Positions 1 to 8,505 are shown, counted from the stretch's first letter. The stretch: DNA of 64,000 nucleotides from Bacteroidales bacterium (GCA_017940465.1 JAGAYN010000040.1:44219-108218), one strand, 5' to 3'. The notes: generated from the sequence alone by a model not told the origin. Numbers and translations: made by a program.

Positions 1-1027
1 CGAGTTCCTCCATCATTTCGGCAAAGGTGTTCACCTCCACCCCCGCGATGCGGAGCACGATGTCGCCCACCTGCATGCCGGCACGCTCGGCGGCGCAGTC
101 GTGGGTCACCTTGACCACATAGAGCCCTTTGACGGCACGCGCGCCGGTCTGCCGGGCCAGCTTGGCGTCCACCTCGGTGACCTGCACCCCCAGGTAGCCG
201 CGCTGCACGTAGCCATAGTGCTGCAGGTCGGAAGCCACCTTGACGGCAAGATTTGAGGGAATTGCGAAGCTGTAGCCGGTATAGTATCCGTTGCCGGAGG
301 CGATGGCGGTGACCACCCCGATGAGCTCGGCGCGGGAATTGACCAACGCACCGCCGCTATTGCCCGAATTGACGGCCGCATCTGTCTGAATAAAAGACTC
401 TAACGGCGTCTCCTGCCCTCGCGGATTCTCGATGATGTTCACGTTGCGCGCCTTGGCGCTGATGATGCCCGAGGTGACGGTGGAGGTGAGGTTGAAAGGG
501 TTGCCGATGGCCAGCACAGGCTCGCCGATGCGGGCCTGGTCGCTATTGCCGAAGGGAATGTAGGTAAGTCCCTCGGCCTCAATCTTTATCACGGCCAGGT
601 CGGTGGCGGGGTCGTTGCCTATCAGCGTGGCAGGCAGTTCGCGCCGGTCATTGAGCGTCACGTAGATACGCTCGGCATCCTGCACCACGTGGTTGTTGGT
701 GAGGATGTAGCCGTCGGTGGTGATGATGACACCCGAACCGTAGGCGTTATATACCTGGCGGCGAGTGCCTTGCGGAATGATAAAGCCGAAGAACGACTGG
801 TAGAGGGGGGTGATCTGCGTCATCTCGGTCTTGATGTGGACCACGCCGTCGATCGTGGCGGCGGCCACATCGGTGAAGTCAGTGAGCGTCAGGCGCGAAT
901 GCTGTGCAACACTCTGCGAAACAGCGGGTTCCGACTGCTGCCTGGCCTGGGTTTCGGTGGGTTGCGCCTGACAGCCCTGCAGGGCCAGCGAGGCGACGGC
1001 CAAAGATACGATGAATGTCCTTTTCAT
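1..1027 (-). CDS. HtrA/DegP-family periplasmic serine protease, lipoprotein (3' end cut by window edge)
   Basis: Translation from ATG at 1027 gives a trypsin-like serine protease of the Do/HtrA family, which degrades or refolds misfolded envelope proteins. The triad is visible: His113 in TNNHVV, Asp143 in ATDLAVIK and Ser224 in GNSGGAL. A PDZ domain begins near residue 265 (GYLGVQV, then AGMQVGDIVLRIAG) and runs off the left edge, so the length and any second PDZ are unknown. The N-terminus is a signal peptide ending in a lipobox (LALQGC, Cys19), so the protease is predicted to be membrane-anchored rather than soluble like E. coli DegP. It is transcribed divergently from the DUF6266 gene, with repeat element copy 1 between them. 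Confidence 0.93.
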   Translation of the reverse strand, partial: MKRTFIVSLAVASLALQGCQAQPTETQARQQSEPAVSQSVAQHSRLTLTDFTDVAAATIDGVVHIKTEMTQITPLYQSFFGFIIPQGTRRQVYNAYGSGVIITTDGYILTNNHVVQDAERIYVTLNDRRELPATLIGNDPATDLAVIKIEAEGLTYIPFGNSDQARIGEPVLAIGNPFNLTSTVTSGIISAKARNVNIIENPRGQETPLESFIQTDAAVNSGNSGGALVNSRAELIGVVTAIASGNGYYTGYSFAIPSNLAVKVASDLQHYGYVQRGYLGVQVTEVDAKLARQTGARAVKGLYVVKVTHDCAAERAGMQVGDIVLRIAGVEVNTFAEMMEEL

Positions 1028-1052
1028 GTTCAATGGGTTTTGTGTTTCACTT

Positions 1053-1175
1053 CCGTAACAAAAAAATTGCCGTTTTATTGCCTTGACAAGCAAAAAAGGT
1101 GCCAATCCAGCCCCGATGCAACAGGCTGGCAACTAACATCTTATAAGCATCCCCTTTTTCTCTCCTTTTTATCCT
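1053..1175 (+). repeat. Dispersed intergenic element, copy 1 (long subtype)
   Basis: Noncoding block between divergent genes. It has an A/T-rich left part, a core GCAACAGGCTGG at about 1118-1130, and a pyrimidine-rich right part (CATCCCCTTTTTCTCTCC, then TTTTTATCC). Five more copies with the same order of parts and the same orientation lie near 7.95, 15.3, 34.5, 58.7 and 63.75 kb. In this copy CCAGCC and GGCTGG flank the core as a short inverted repeat. No reading frame is shared between copies. Confidence 0.7.
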
Positions 1176-1239
1176 GTTCGTATCCACATACTAAAACCGG
1201 AGAATGTGCGTTACATTATGGAAACAAATATAAAAAGAC

Positions 1240-2016
1240 ATGGCAAAAATCGATCAAGGCATCCTGGGCGGCTACAGCGGCCGCATCGGCAGCGTGGTGG
1301 GCTACTACCGCAAGGGCAAATGGTGCGTGCGCGCCTACCAGCCCACCATCAACGACGCCAAGAGCGCGGCGCAGCTGCAGCAACGCTCCATCTTCAAGGC
1401 GATGATCCAGTTCGCCTCGCGCACGCTGGCTCCTATCCGGTTGGGAATGAAGCAGATATCCGACATGGAAGAAATCACCGAGTGCAACCTATTCATGCGC
1501 ATGAACAGTCAGAATTTCAAGCACATAGACGGCACAGTGCAAATCGTCTACAGCGGACTCCAATTCTCGATGGGCGACCTCCCGGGCGTGGATTTCCGCA
1601 GCCTCCAGGTGGAGGCAGACGGACGCGTAACGGTTGATTATGAGCCCAATAGAATATCGTCGCGTGCCAAGATGGAGGACGAGGTGCACGTCTATGCCTA
1701 CCTGCCCTCCGAGGGCCTCGGCGTGCTCTGCGCCCCCGCCAGCCGCCGCAGCAAGCAGACGGCATTCATGCTGCCCGACGGGTGGGCCTCGCAAGATGTT
1801 CATTTCTACGGATTTACACTCGCTTCCGACGGATGCGCCTCGGAGACCACCTACCTCGGCTCCACCCTCGAGCCGTTGTCGCAACCCGCTGAGAACAAAT
1901 CATCTATCGAAAACAAAAATCCCCTGATTGAATATGAAGAAAGGCAAACTGATCCTGTTTCCGGTCCCCATCGGAGCGGAGGAGACAACCCTCTCACTGC
2001 CAGAGGGAAACCATGA
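1240..2016 (+). CDS. DUF6266 family protein
   Basis: The N-terminus MAKIDQGILGGYSGRIGSVVG and the following basic/aromatic stretch match the Bacteroidota DUF6266 family, whose function is unknown. There is no signal peptide or membrane segment. The frame stays open to 2016 and so overlaps the next gene by 83 bp. The last 30 or so residues (after ENKSSIENKN) are low-complexity and may not be conserved. The start at 1240 is chosen because it begins the family-like GILGG segment. Longer upstream frames run through repeat element copy 1 and were ignored. Confidence 0.75.
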   Translation: MAKIDQGILGGYSGRIGSVVGYYRKGKWCVRAYQPTINDAKSAAQLQQRSIFKAMIQFASRTLAPIRLGMKQISDMEEITECNLFMRMNSQNFKHIDGTVQIVYSGLQFSMGDLPGVDFRSLQVEADGRVTVDYEPNRISSRAKMEDEVHVYAYLPSEGLGVLCAPASRRSKQTAFMLPDGWASQDVHFYGFTLASDGCASETTYLGSTLEPLSQPAENKSSIENKNPLIEYEERQTDPVSGPHRSGGDNPLTARGKP

Positions 2017-2653
2017 CCTGCTGGGCACATGCCGCACCTTTATCGTGGAGGAGCTGCGCACGGCGCGGCGATTCCTGAAAAAGGCGCGCTACCCCTACCC
2101 TATCGACGAGACAGAATTCTTCATCCTCAACGAGCATACGACGCACGGCGAGATCGGGGGCTACCTGGACGCCATCGAGCGAGGCGACAACATCGGCCTG
2201 CTCTCCGAGGCCGGGCTGCCCTGCGTGGCCGACCCGGGGGCGATGATTGTGCGCGTGGCGCAACGGCGTGGTATCGAGGTGGTTCCGCTCGTGGGCCCCT
2301 CGTCGCTCATGCTCGCCCTGATGGCCAGTGGGCTGAACGGACAGAGTTTCGCCTTCAACGGCTACCTGCCCGTGGACAAAAGCCAGAGGGCCAGCGCCAT
2401 ACGCCGTCTCGAAGAACGCGCCCGCCGCGAGCGGCAGACCCAACTCTTCATCGAAGCGCCCTACCGCAACAACCAACTGCTGGAGGCGCTATGCACTGTG
2501 CTCCAGCCTGATACCGACATCTGCGTAGCTTGCGACCTCACGCTCCCCTCGCAGTATATCCGCACCCTCCCCGCCAAGCAATGGCAAAAAGAGCGCGAGA
2601 AAACCAACCTCCACAAACGCAACACCGTCTTCCTGATAGGCACAGCCGGGTAA
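1934..2653 (+). CDS. RsmI-like SAM-dependent tetrapyrrole-methylase-fold methyltransferase
   Basis: 239 residues of the TP_methylase fold. PVPIG near the start, SEAGLPCVADPG (about 90-101) and VPLVGPSS (about 114-121) are the SAM/substrate loops seen in RsmI, the 16S rRNA C1402 2'-O-methyltransferase. It is shorter than classical RsmI and its early motif (FIVEELRTARRFLKK) differs from the usual AEDTR region. It is therefore probably the second RsmI-like paralogue often present in Bacteroidota, and the rRNA target is inferred only. The ATG at 1934 is preferred over a TTG at 1928. The stop codon overlaps the first unit of a 9-bp tandem array. Confidence 0.8.
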   Translation: MKKGKLILFPVPIGAEETTLSLPEGNHDLLGTCRTFIVEELRTARRFLKKARYPYPIDETEFFILNEHTTHGEIGGYLDAIERGDNIGLLSEAGLPCVADPGAMIVRVAQRRGIEVVPLVGPSSLMLALMASGLNGQSFAFNGYLPVDKSQRASAIRRLEERARRERQTQLFIEAPYRNNQLLEALCTVLQPDTDICVACDLTLPSQYIRTLPAKQWQKEREKTNLHKRNTVFLIGTAG

Positions 2654-2733
2654 ATCGGAGTAATCGGAATAATCAGAATAATCAGAATAATCAGATTAAT
2701 CAGATTAATCAGACTAATCAGAAAAATCATATT
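2653..2733 (+). repeat. 9-bp tandem array, unit AATCAGAAT
   Basis: Nine consecutive 9-bp units of the form AATC[A/G]GA[A/G/T][T/C], starting on the last base of the rsmI-like stop codon and ending 25 bp before the next ATG. The same unit class occurs at 3428-3470 and, in frame, inside leuS at 31970-32032. Confidence 0.9.
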
Positions 2734-2758
2734 AACCACCCAAAAAACCAAACCACCC

Positions 2759-3427
2759 ATGCCCAATTCCAACACCCCCCAGCACCTCTTCCTGCCTCAG
2801 CGGGGTCACTACCGGCAGCTGCGTGTCTACCATGTGACCGAAGCCCTATACGACCTCACCTACCTCTTCTGCCGGCGCTTCCTGCCGCCCCACGGCGACC
2901 GCACGGTGGACCAGATGGTGCAGGCCGCCCGCAGCGGCAAACAGAACATAGCCGAAGGCAACCAAGCCGCCACCACATCGAGCGAGACCGAAATCAAGCT
3001 GACCAACGTGGCCCGCGCCAGCATCGAGGAACTGCTGGCCGACTACGAAGACTACCTCCGCACGCGCTCGCTTCCCCAATGGGACCGCCACCATCCGCGC
3101 TTCGAGCCCCTGCGCCGTTGGGCCAGCAGCAACACCTTCCTGCTGGAATATACCCCCAAGGCCGCCTCGATGACCGACGAGGAACTGGCCAACCTCTGCA
3201 TCACCCTCTGCCACCAGACCATCTACATGCTCGGCCGCCTGCTGCGCACCCAGCAGGAGCGCTTCGTCACCCAAGGCGGCATCCGCGAACAGATGACAGC
3301 CGCCCGCCTCGGCTACCGCACCGAACAACGCTCCCAAATCGAAGCCCTGCAGCAGGAAAACGCCGCCCTACGAGAAAAGGTAGCCCAGCTGGAAGCCCTG
3401 GTAAAGACCCTCCAAGGGAAAAATTAG
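2759..3427 (+). CDS. Four-helix-bundle protein with suffix domain (S23/IVP-like)
   Basis: 222 residues, largely helical and cytosolic. The segment TVDQMVQAARSGKQNIAEGN (about 50-69) is the signature of the S23/four-helix-bundle family (TIGR02436 type), which is also the fold of DGR accessory Avd. The C-terminal third continues with a suffix region ending in a heptad-rich coiled coil (about 190-218). Family members are often linked to rRNA intervening sequences, but no molecular role is established. It follows the rsmI-like gene after a 9-bp tandem array and ends at a hairpin shared with the convergent GNAT gene. It lies about 36 kb from the DGR, so no link to the DGR is claimed. Confidence 0.8.
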   Translation: MPNSNTPQHLFLPQRGHYRQLRVYHVTEALYDLTYLFCRRFLPPHGDRTVDQMVQAARSGKQNIAEGNQAATTSSETEIKLTNVARASIEELLADYEDYLRTRSLPQWDRHHPRFEPLRRWASSNTFLLEYTPKAASMTDEELANLCITLCHQTIYMLGRLLRTQQERFVTQGGIREQMTAARLGYRTEQRSQIEALQQENAALREKVAQLEALVKTLQGKN

Positions 3428-3470
3428 TCGGAGTAGTCCGATTAATCAGATTAATCCGACTACTCAGACA
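3428..3470. terminator. Inverted repeat between convergent genes, built from 9-bp units
   Basis: GTAGTCCGATTAATC and GATTAATCCGACTAC (about 3436-3466) form a 15-bp stem with one mismatch and a one-base gap. It is made of the same 9-bp units as the array at 2653. It lies between the ends of two convergent genes and overlaps the last GNAT codons, so it probably acts as a two-way terminator. Confidence 0.55.
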
Positions 3471-3948
3471 CCCTCAACCAATAATACACACAATCCGCAT
3501 CGCGGAAGAACTCCCGCGCGCCCCAGCGTTGCCAGTACCGGTGCGTCTTAAGTCGGTGAAGCACAGGGACAAAGACGAAGTCATAGTTCGCGCACAGCTC
3601 AGGCATGATGGACATCAGCATGTCGTAGTTGAGGCGCGTGCCACGGTAGTCGGGCGACACTATAAAGGAGAAGACCGCCGTGTAGCGCAACGCGTTCAAC
3701 TCGGCCAGCAGGGCGGGCTGCTCGGTGGCGATGAGGGGTGTCTCCTCCTCGATGCGGTAGTCGCTCATGTTCAGCAGGCCCACCACCCTGCCCTGCCCGT
3801 CCAATGCCTTGACGCTCAGCGGCCAGTTGAAGTGCAGGTGCTGCACCCAGTCCTCCACCTCCTCGCGGTCGAAGCCGTACTGCCGCACCAGCCAGTCGAC
3901 GGTCAGCGGCGCATCGGCGGCAGTCATCCTATTTAATATGTACGACAT
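3460..3948 (-). CDS. GNAT-family acetyltransferase-like protein
   Basis: 162 residues. The centre (SFIVSPDYRGTRLNYDMLMSI) resembles the GNAT acetyl-CoA-binding motif A, where a V-x-P-x-[FY]-R-G-x-x-[IL] pattern precedes a helix. The C-terminal part (YWQRWGAREFF) fits motif B. The substrate is unknown. The start at 3948 overlaps the end of the upstream DUF2156 frame by 20 bp. An alternative ATG at 3927 lies just after that stop. It is the last gene of the minus-strand run that begins near 8 kb. Confidence 0.7.
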   Translation of the reverse strand: MSYILNRMTAADAPLTVDWLVRQYGFDREEVEDWVQHLHFNWPLSVKALDGQGRVVGLLNMSDYRIEEETPLIATEQPALLAELNALRYTAVFSFIVSPDYRGTRLNYDMLMSIMPELCANYDFVFVPVLHRLKTHRYWQRWGAREFFRDADCVYYWLRVSE

Positions 3949-4829
3949 TGTAAGTGAGCAGGATTTCAGGGTGATACGACAACTTGGCCTTGCGCAGACC
4001 CTCGAGGCCCATATCCTCCTCGCGGTTCAAGTAGACGAACTGCTCCGGCAGGTGGGCGGCGAACTGCTGGTTGATGGCCGAGAAGAGGCCGTCGATGTTG
4101 CGGTCGGCCTTCTCGACGCAGACGTCGAGCGTGTCGTCGGTAACGGGCGCGCCGTAGGTGAAGGCCACCATGCGGCCGTCGAGCCAAATGCTGCCGCCCA
4201 GCATGCCCAGCGCGTCCCCAGTGGGCGAAGACGTTCTCCACCACGCGCTGCTCGGCGGCGATGGTGTCGCCGTAGGAGGGGTTGTCGTGCGGCTTCTCGT
4301 CGCGCCAGAGGGCTTCGAGGCGGCGGCAGTCGTCGAACATCGCGGGCGTGAGGGGGCGGTACTCGAAGTCGGGGTGCTCGGCACGGAACTTATTGACGTG
4401 GTTGCGCTTGGCCTTCAGTTTGCCACCCGCCAGCGAGGCCAGGTCGGCGCGGCGGTAGATATAGTCGTACTGGTTGCGGCGGGACTCGACGGTGATGCCG
4501 ATGCCCTCGCGGCAGGCGTTCTGCTGCAGCGCCAGGGCGGCCTCGTCCTCGAGGCCGAGGAGGGTCAGGCGGCCGCCGCAGTCATCGCAGATGGCCTGCA
4601 GCAAGTCGCAACCCGGCGTGCCGGCGCAGCAGAGCATGTAGGCCCGCTCGCCCTCCATGTCGAACCGCAGCACGGCGGCATCGGGCAGGATGCACACCTC
4701 GGTCCGGAACCAGAACTGCCAGCCGATGAGGTTGGCGAAGGTGAAGTTGCAGTTGCGCCGCCCGCTGCCCAGGCTCACGGCCTGGTAGGCTTCGCGGTCG
4801 GCGATGGTGAGATGGTGGAATTCTAGCAT
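3929..4829 (-). pseudogene. DUF2156 (aminoacyl-phosphatidylglycerol synthase C-terminal-like) gene with a frameshift
   Basis: From ATG 4829 (MLEFHHLTIADREAYQ) the frame encodes a DUF2156 protein, a double-GNAT fold related to the lysyl-phosphatidylglycerol synthase catalytic domain, up to NVFAHW. The family sequence then continues in another frame (DALGMLGGSIWLDGRMVAF through to NVVHIK, ending at 3929). The switch lies at a run of four C (4217-4220 on the plus strand). Removing one base rejoins HW and DALG. Either the gene is broken by a 1-bp insertion or this is a homopolymer sequencing error. An upstream ATG at 4850 overlaps the preceding gene and is less likely. Both halves look otherwise intact, which favours a recent change or an error. 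Confidence 0.75.
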
Positions 4830-4840
4830 TAGATTGGTTT

Positions 4841-5620
4841 TCAATAACATTTTCCGTCGGGGGTACAGTAGCGCTGGGGGCGGTAGGTGCGGAAGCCGAC
4901 GGTGTCGTGGATGGCATACATGCCGACGGTGTCGTAGGCGAAGCTGTAGCGCAGGGTGTCTATGCGGTCGTAGTCAAGCTGGTAGACCGTCAGGCTGTCG
5001 CGGTGCACCATGTCGCGCAGGTCGTAGGCATTCAGGCGGCTGTAGTCGGCGAACTGCTCGTAGACCTGCTTCACACGTCCGTCGGGACTGACGATGAGGG
5101 TGAGCGGTTTACCGCCGCAGTCGGTGAAGGCGCGGCGCGGCTGGAGGGCGTAGTTGACGATGGCGGTCCAGTCGTGCAGGTTCAGCATCTTGCCCTTGTT
5201 GAAGAGATGGAAGAGGCTGTCGGCGTCGCGCATATAGTAGCGAGTGGCGATGCCGTAGGCGGCCAGGTAGTCGGCGTTCCAGGGGAGCGAGCCGCAGTCG
5301 TCGAGAATGAAGTACATGCGGCAGCGCGCGGTGTCGAGGTTGCGCAGCAGGGGCACGTAGGTGTCGCGCATGGCCTCCCGGCAGGGGCCGCAGCAGTAGC
5401 TGTAGACGATAGCAATCTTGTAGTGCACGGTGTCGTCCAGCATCCAGTGGCGCAGGTCGTCGGCGGTGAGCGGCGTGTGGTCGGCGTACTTGGTGCCGGC
5501 CTGTCGCAGCAGGCGGTCGGTGGGGTGGCATACCCTGACCAGCGAGTGCTTGCTTTGGAAACAACCCGGGAGCAGCAGCGTGGCCGCCAGGGCGAGGAGC
5601 AGTGTGCGTGTGTGTTTCAT
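4841..5620 (-). CDS. Thioredoxin-fold lipoprotein
   Basis: 259 residues with a lipoprotein signal (LLPGC, Cys20). The segment IAIVYSYCCGPCREAM (about 69-84) places a CCGPC motif after a beta strand, as in thioredoxin or TlpA-like redox proteins. TLIVSPDGRVKQVYEQ (about 172-187) fits the cis-proline side of the fold, although the Pro itself is not obvious. It is probably exposed to the periplasm and involved in thiol chemistry, but the substrate is unknown. It sits in the minus-strand operon, 52 bp after the DUF1905 gene. Confidence 0.7.
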   Translation of the reverse strand: MKHTRTLLLALAATLLLPGCFQSKHSLVRVCHPTDRLLRQAGTKYADHTPLTADDLRHWMLDDTVHYKIAIVYSYCCGPCREAMRDTYVPLLRNLDTARCRMYFILDDCGSLPWNADYLAAYGIATRYYMRDADSLFHLFNKGKMLNLHDWTAIVNYALQPRRAFTDCGGKPLTLIVSPDGRVKQVYEQFADYSRLNAYDLRDMVHRDSLTVYQLDYDRIDTLRYSFAYDTVGMYAIHDTVGFRTYRPQRYCTPDGKCY

Positions 5621-5672
5621 GTCGCTTTCGATTGAATGTTCTGCCTGGTAGTCGTAGAAGCATGATGAAATC

Positions 5673-5960
5673 TTACACCGAGGGTTGAATTGGGGTTATG
5701 CCCACCTCCACCTCGTCGCCGAAGGTCTTCCCTATCGCCGTGCGCACGGCTTTGGGGATGCCGAGGATGTAGCAGATGTTGCCCTCGGCGTCCTTCACGC
5801 CCATGTTGACCACGCTGCCGCTGTATGGATAGCCGTCGAACGTAGCCTCCACCTTCAGCCGCCCCTTGCCGTACAGGGCGCGGATGTCAACAGGCACAAC
5901 GATATACGCGGCGTCCATGTCGCCGTTGCGGATGACGGTGGCTGTGAATCGGTGGGTCAT
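5673..5960 (-). CDS. DUF1905 domain protein
   Basis: 95 residues from the ATG at 5960 (MTHRFTATVIRNG). The small beta-barrel-like pattern, with YIVVPVDIRALYGKGRLKV and GIPKAVRTAIGKTFGDEVEV, is typical of DUF1905. The domain occurs alone or with a YdeI-like domain and has no established function. The ATG overlaps the stop codon of the upstream gene by 4 bp (ATGA), which suggests translational coupling and decides this start over a longer upstream frame. Confidence 0.8.
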   Translation of the reverse strand: MTHRFTATVIRNGDMDAAYIVVPVDIRALYGKGRLKVEATFDGYPYSGSVVNMGVKDAEGNICYILGIPKAVRTAIGKTFGDEVEVGITPIQPSV

Positions 5961-6448
5961 AACAACCTTATAGCAAGTCCTACAAAACAACAAATGGCTG
6001 TCGCTGCCGGCACCATTATTATTATTATCGCCGTCCAAAGGTTCTTATCCGTCGTTCTGTCGCGAATCACACCGTTCGGCCACACTGCCTTTTGGCCGAC
6101 AACGTCGTAATACGTCAAACCGTGTTTCCTTGCGATTGAATAGACCTCGGTCAGAACGTTTCTCTCATGGACATCTGTGAATGCCAGTTCAATCCAGATG
6201 GCGTCTTGGGAGAATCCGTAATCCGAGGCATAGTATTTCTCCGAATCAAATTCAACGTCCGTAGCCGCAAATTCTCCGTTAAGTGGACGGACAATATCTT
6301 TGAGTTCCAAGAAGAAGTCTTGCAGCCGCCGCGAGGAAACCGCATGATTCTGGCCATCGGCATACTCCGACATTCCGTCATAGCGTTCCTTGTATGACTT
6401 GAAGAACAGCTTTTTCTTGGTGTCAACTATGGCAACCAGGTATCCCAT
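5957..6448 (-). CDS. Uncharacterised protein with C-terminal membrane anchor
   Basis: 163 residues that I do not recognise as a named family. The N-terminal part (MGYLVAIVDTKKKLFFKSYKERYDGM) looks like a soluble alpha/beta domain. The C-terminus is a single hydrophobic helix (AIIIIMVPAATAICCFVGLA, about 140-159), so it is probably tail-anchored in the inner membrane. It starts 4 bp after the rluB stop and overlaps the DUF1905 gene, so the three are likely one transcript. Confidence 0.6.
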   Translation of the reverse strand: MGYLVAIVDTKKKLFFKSYKERYDGMSEYADGQNHAVSSRRLQDFFLELKDIVRPLNGEFAATDVEFDSEKYYASDYGFSQDAIWIELAFTDVHERNVLTEVYSIARKHGLTYYDVVGQKAVWPNGVIRDRTTDKNLWTAIIIIMVPAATAICCFVGLAIRLL

Positions 6449-6452
6449 TGGA

Positions 6453-7409
6453 CTATATCATTTTGAGGTAGCCGACTTCCTTGTCGGTGAGTTCGCGCCA
6501 GCGGCCGCGGGGGAGGTCCTTCTTGGTGAGGCCGGCGAAGACGGTGCGGTCGAGCTTGTGCACCTCGTAGCCGAGGGTCTCAAACAAGCGGCGAACGATG
6601 CGGTTGCGGCCGCTGTGCAGCTCGACGCCGACGATGCGCTTGTCGATGGTGCTGCCGGTGGCGGCGTACTGAATGTCGTCCACGTGCATGGGGCCGTCCT
6701 CGAGCTCGATGCCGTCGAGGAGCTTCTTCATGTCCTCCTTGGTGACGGGCTTGTTGAGCTCGACCTGGTAGATTTTGTAGACCTGCGTGGAGGGGTGCGT
6801 GAGGCGCTTGGCGAGCTCGCCGTCGTTGGTGAAGAGGAGCAGGCCGGTGGTGGCGCGGTCGAGGCGGCCGACGGGATAGATGCGCTCGGCGCAGCAGCCG
6901 TCCATGAGCATCATGACGGTGCGGCGCTCCTGCGGGTCGTCGGTAGTGGTGATGAAGCCTTTGGGCTTGTTGAGGAGGAAGTAGCGCGGGCGCTCGGAAC
7001 GGAGCTTCTCGCCGCCATACTGCACCTCGTCGCCGGGCATGACCTGGTAGCCCATCTCGGTAACCACGCGGCCGTTGACCTTGACGCTGCCGGCGGCGAT
7101 GAGCTCGTCGGCCTCGCGGCGCGAGCAGATGCCGGCATGGGCAATGTACTTGTTGAGGCGCATGGCGCCCTCGGGGTGCTCCTGCTTGGGGCGCTGCCTG
7201 ATGGGCCTCGCTCCACCTCGGTCGCGTTGCCCACTGACAGGCCTGTTGCCGGCAGGGCGGGCTGTCCTGGTTTCTTTGGTTTTACTAGTTTCTCTAGTTT
7301 TACTAGTCGAACTAGTTTTACTAGAATAACTAGCCTTACCACCCTTTCCAGCTCTGCCGGGCTCTTTATTCTCTTTCTGCGGTTTGCGGTTGTCTTTCTT
7401 CTGTATCAT
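6453..7409 (-). CDS. rluB: RluB-type 23S rRNA pseudouridine synthase
   Basis: 318 residues. An S4 RNA-binding domain begins at RLNKYIAHAGICSRREAD (about 84-101). The RsuA/RluB catalytic motif GRLDRATTGLLL (about 190-201) carries the nucleophilic Asp. It probably makes Psi2605 in 23S rRNA. The first 80 residues are a basic Lys/Arg/Ser/Thr-rich extension, a common feature of Bacteroidota members, and part of it (about 26-46, SYSSKTSSTSKTRETSK) is encoded by a 9-bp tandem array. Its start overlaps the upstream gene by 44 bp. Confidence 0.9.
   Translation of the reverse strand: MIQKKDNRKPQKENKEPGRAGKGGKASYSSKTSSTSKTRETSKTKETRTARPAGNRPVSGQRDRGGARPIRQRPKQEHPEGAMRLNKYIAHAGICSRREADELIAAGSVKVNGRVVTEMGYQVMPGDEVQYGGEKLRSERPRYFLLNKPKGFITTTDDPQERRTVMMLMDGCCAERIYPVGRLDRATTGLLLFTNDGELAKRLTHPSTQVYKIYQVELNKPVTKEDMKKLLDGIELEDGPMHVDDIQYAATGSTIDKRIVGVELHSGRNRIVRRLFETLGYEVHKLDRTVFAGLTKKDLPRGRWRELTDKEVGYLKMI
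7272..7334 (-). repeat. 9-bp tandem array inside rluB, unit ACTAGTAAA
   Basis: Seven 9-bp units with the constant core ACTAG, encoding three residues each (S/T-K-T/S-rich) in the N-terminal extension of RluB. The period preserves the frame. The unit differs in sequence from the AATCAGAAT class but has the same length. Confidence 0.85.
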
Positions 7410-8004
7410 TGTCTTGTTGGTTTTTCCATTCTTCCAAGTCTTTCATGGCGCGGTAGTGGCCACCGAAGTGCATCACGTAGGGCCAGGTGTACTCCTTCTC
7501 CTGGTATTTCAGGAACTTCTCCACTTCGCGCACCAGCATCAGCAGCACGCCGAGCTTGCGCTGGTAGAGCCACTTGAGCGAGTCAACATCATGCCTGCAG
7601 GCCAGGGCGAAGCGCAGGTTGACGGGCGTCAGGCCGCGGCGCACCCAGTCGATGGCCTGCCCGTCGCCGTCGCAGGCGTTGCTGAGGATGGCCAGCCAGG
7701 CGTAGTCGTGCTTGAAGAGCCACACCATGGCGTCGTCGTCGCCCCGGATGGCGTTGCTGAAGGCGGCCAACTCGGGCTTTGTCTGCACCAGCACCTTGAA
7801 GAAATCGACGCGTCCGCTGACGCTCTTCACCAGCGCCAGCAGCAGCTTCACGTCGTATTGCTCCAAGCCTTTCACCTGCTTTCCATAACTTGGAAACGGG
7901 CAGTTTATTGTGCGCCGGTTGCAATAAATAAGGTACGGCAGAACAGACTCTCCATTTTGGCCAAAAAAAGAGGCGAGAGAACGCCCCCAACAGGCAAAAT
8001 GCAA
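7366..8004 (-). CDS. Conserved uncharacterised protein (ankyrin-like helical pattern); start uncertain
   Basis: The frame is open from ATG 8004, but the first 43 residues are encoded by repeat element copy 2 and its flank and look non-coding. The conserved part begins near VKGLEQYDVKLLLALV. A GTG at 7875 or a TTG at 7866 is therefore the likelier start, giving about 166-170 residues. The sequence shows repeated helical segments (ELAAFSNAIRGDDDAMVWLF, then LAILSNACDGDGQAIDWVRR) that resemble ankyrin-like helix pairs. No function can be assigned. It is first in the minus-strand operon and overlaps rluB by 44 bp. Confidence 0.6.
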   Translation of the reverse strand: MHFACWGRSLASFFGQNGESVLPYLIYCNRRTINCPFPSYGKQVKGLEQYDVKLLLALVKSVSGRVDFFKVLVQTKPELAAFSNAIRGDDDAMVWLFKHDYAWLAILSNACDGDGQAIDWVRRGLTPVNLRFALACRHDVDSLKWLYQRKLGVLLMLVREVEKFLKYQEKEYTWPYVMHFGGHYRAMKDLEEWKNQQDNDTEERQPQTAERE

Positions 8005-8100
8005 CAGACTGACAATAAGGACGAAAAAGCGTTCCCCTTTTTCTCCCCTTTTTCTCTCCTTTTTCTCCTCTTCCTATGCTCTTGGAGACACCGTACCCTC
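7945..8100 (+). repeat. Dispersed intergenic element, copy 2 (long subtype)
   Basis: Core TGCAACAGACTGACAAT (about 7999-8015) is followed by an expanded pyrimidine tract of three TTCCCCTTTTTCTC-like units (8030-8075), then CTCTTCCTATGCTC. It has the same order and orientation as the other copies and lies between two divergent genes. Confidence 0.65.
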
Positions 8101-8505
8101 CCCTGGCGGAGCTGCTGCATTTTTTTTTGCTGTCGGAACTCATGATGGGGGCAATAAAACTGCCGCCGCGCCGTTATGGAGACAAAAAAAGGCACCGAAT
8201 GACATGACACGATAACATAGCAAAGACATAGACCGAGCCGGACGCTCTCGATTTTCTCCTGTAGGACAGCTGGTTACTTTTCTTTTGGAGAGGGAATGGG
8301 ACGCGGAGGGTTCACGCCTTGCGGCGTGGATTGTTTCGCAGACTTGTTTTCTCCAAAGGTTCAACCAGCACCTCCTACAGAAACAGGCAAACCGACACGA
8401 AAACAGTTCGCGCCTCTCTTTTTTTTTGCTGGCGGCCTTGCGCCCCAAAGGGATTCTGCGCACTTGACACCAAAAACTAAAAAAAAACAAAAACTAAAAA
8501 AAAAG
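8101..8505. other. Noncoding leader region before the barrel gene
   Basis: About 400 bp with no supportable gene. A nine-T run followed by GCTGTCGG or GCTGGCGG occurs twice (about 8121-8136 and 8421-8436), and a small hairpin CACGCCTTGCGGCGTG lies near 8311. The last 45 bp are an A-rich leader. I could not place a clear TAnnTTTG promoter here. Confidence 0.4.

Noticed and set aside
2759-3427. Four-helix-bundle protein as the DGR's Avd
   Set aside because: The fold family is related to Avd, but the gene lies about 36 kb away, carries a suffix domain typical of a different family, and the DGR already has its own accessory gene.
8296-8505. N-terminal extension of the outer-membrane barrel gene
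   Set aside because: The extension would precede a clear signal peptide and consists of leader sequence with poly-T and poly-A runs, so the start at 8506 was chosen.
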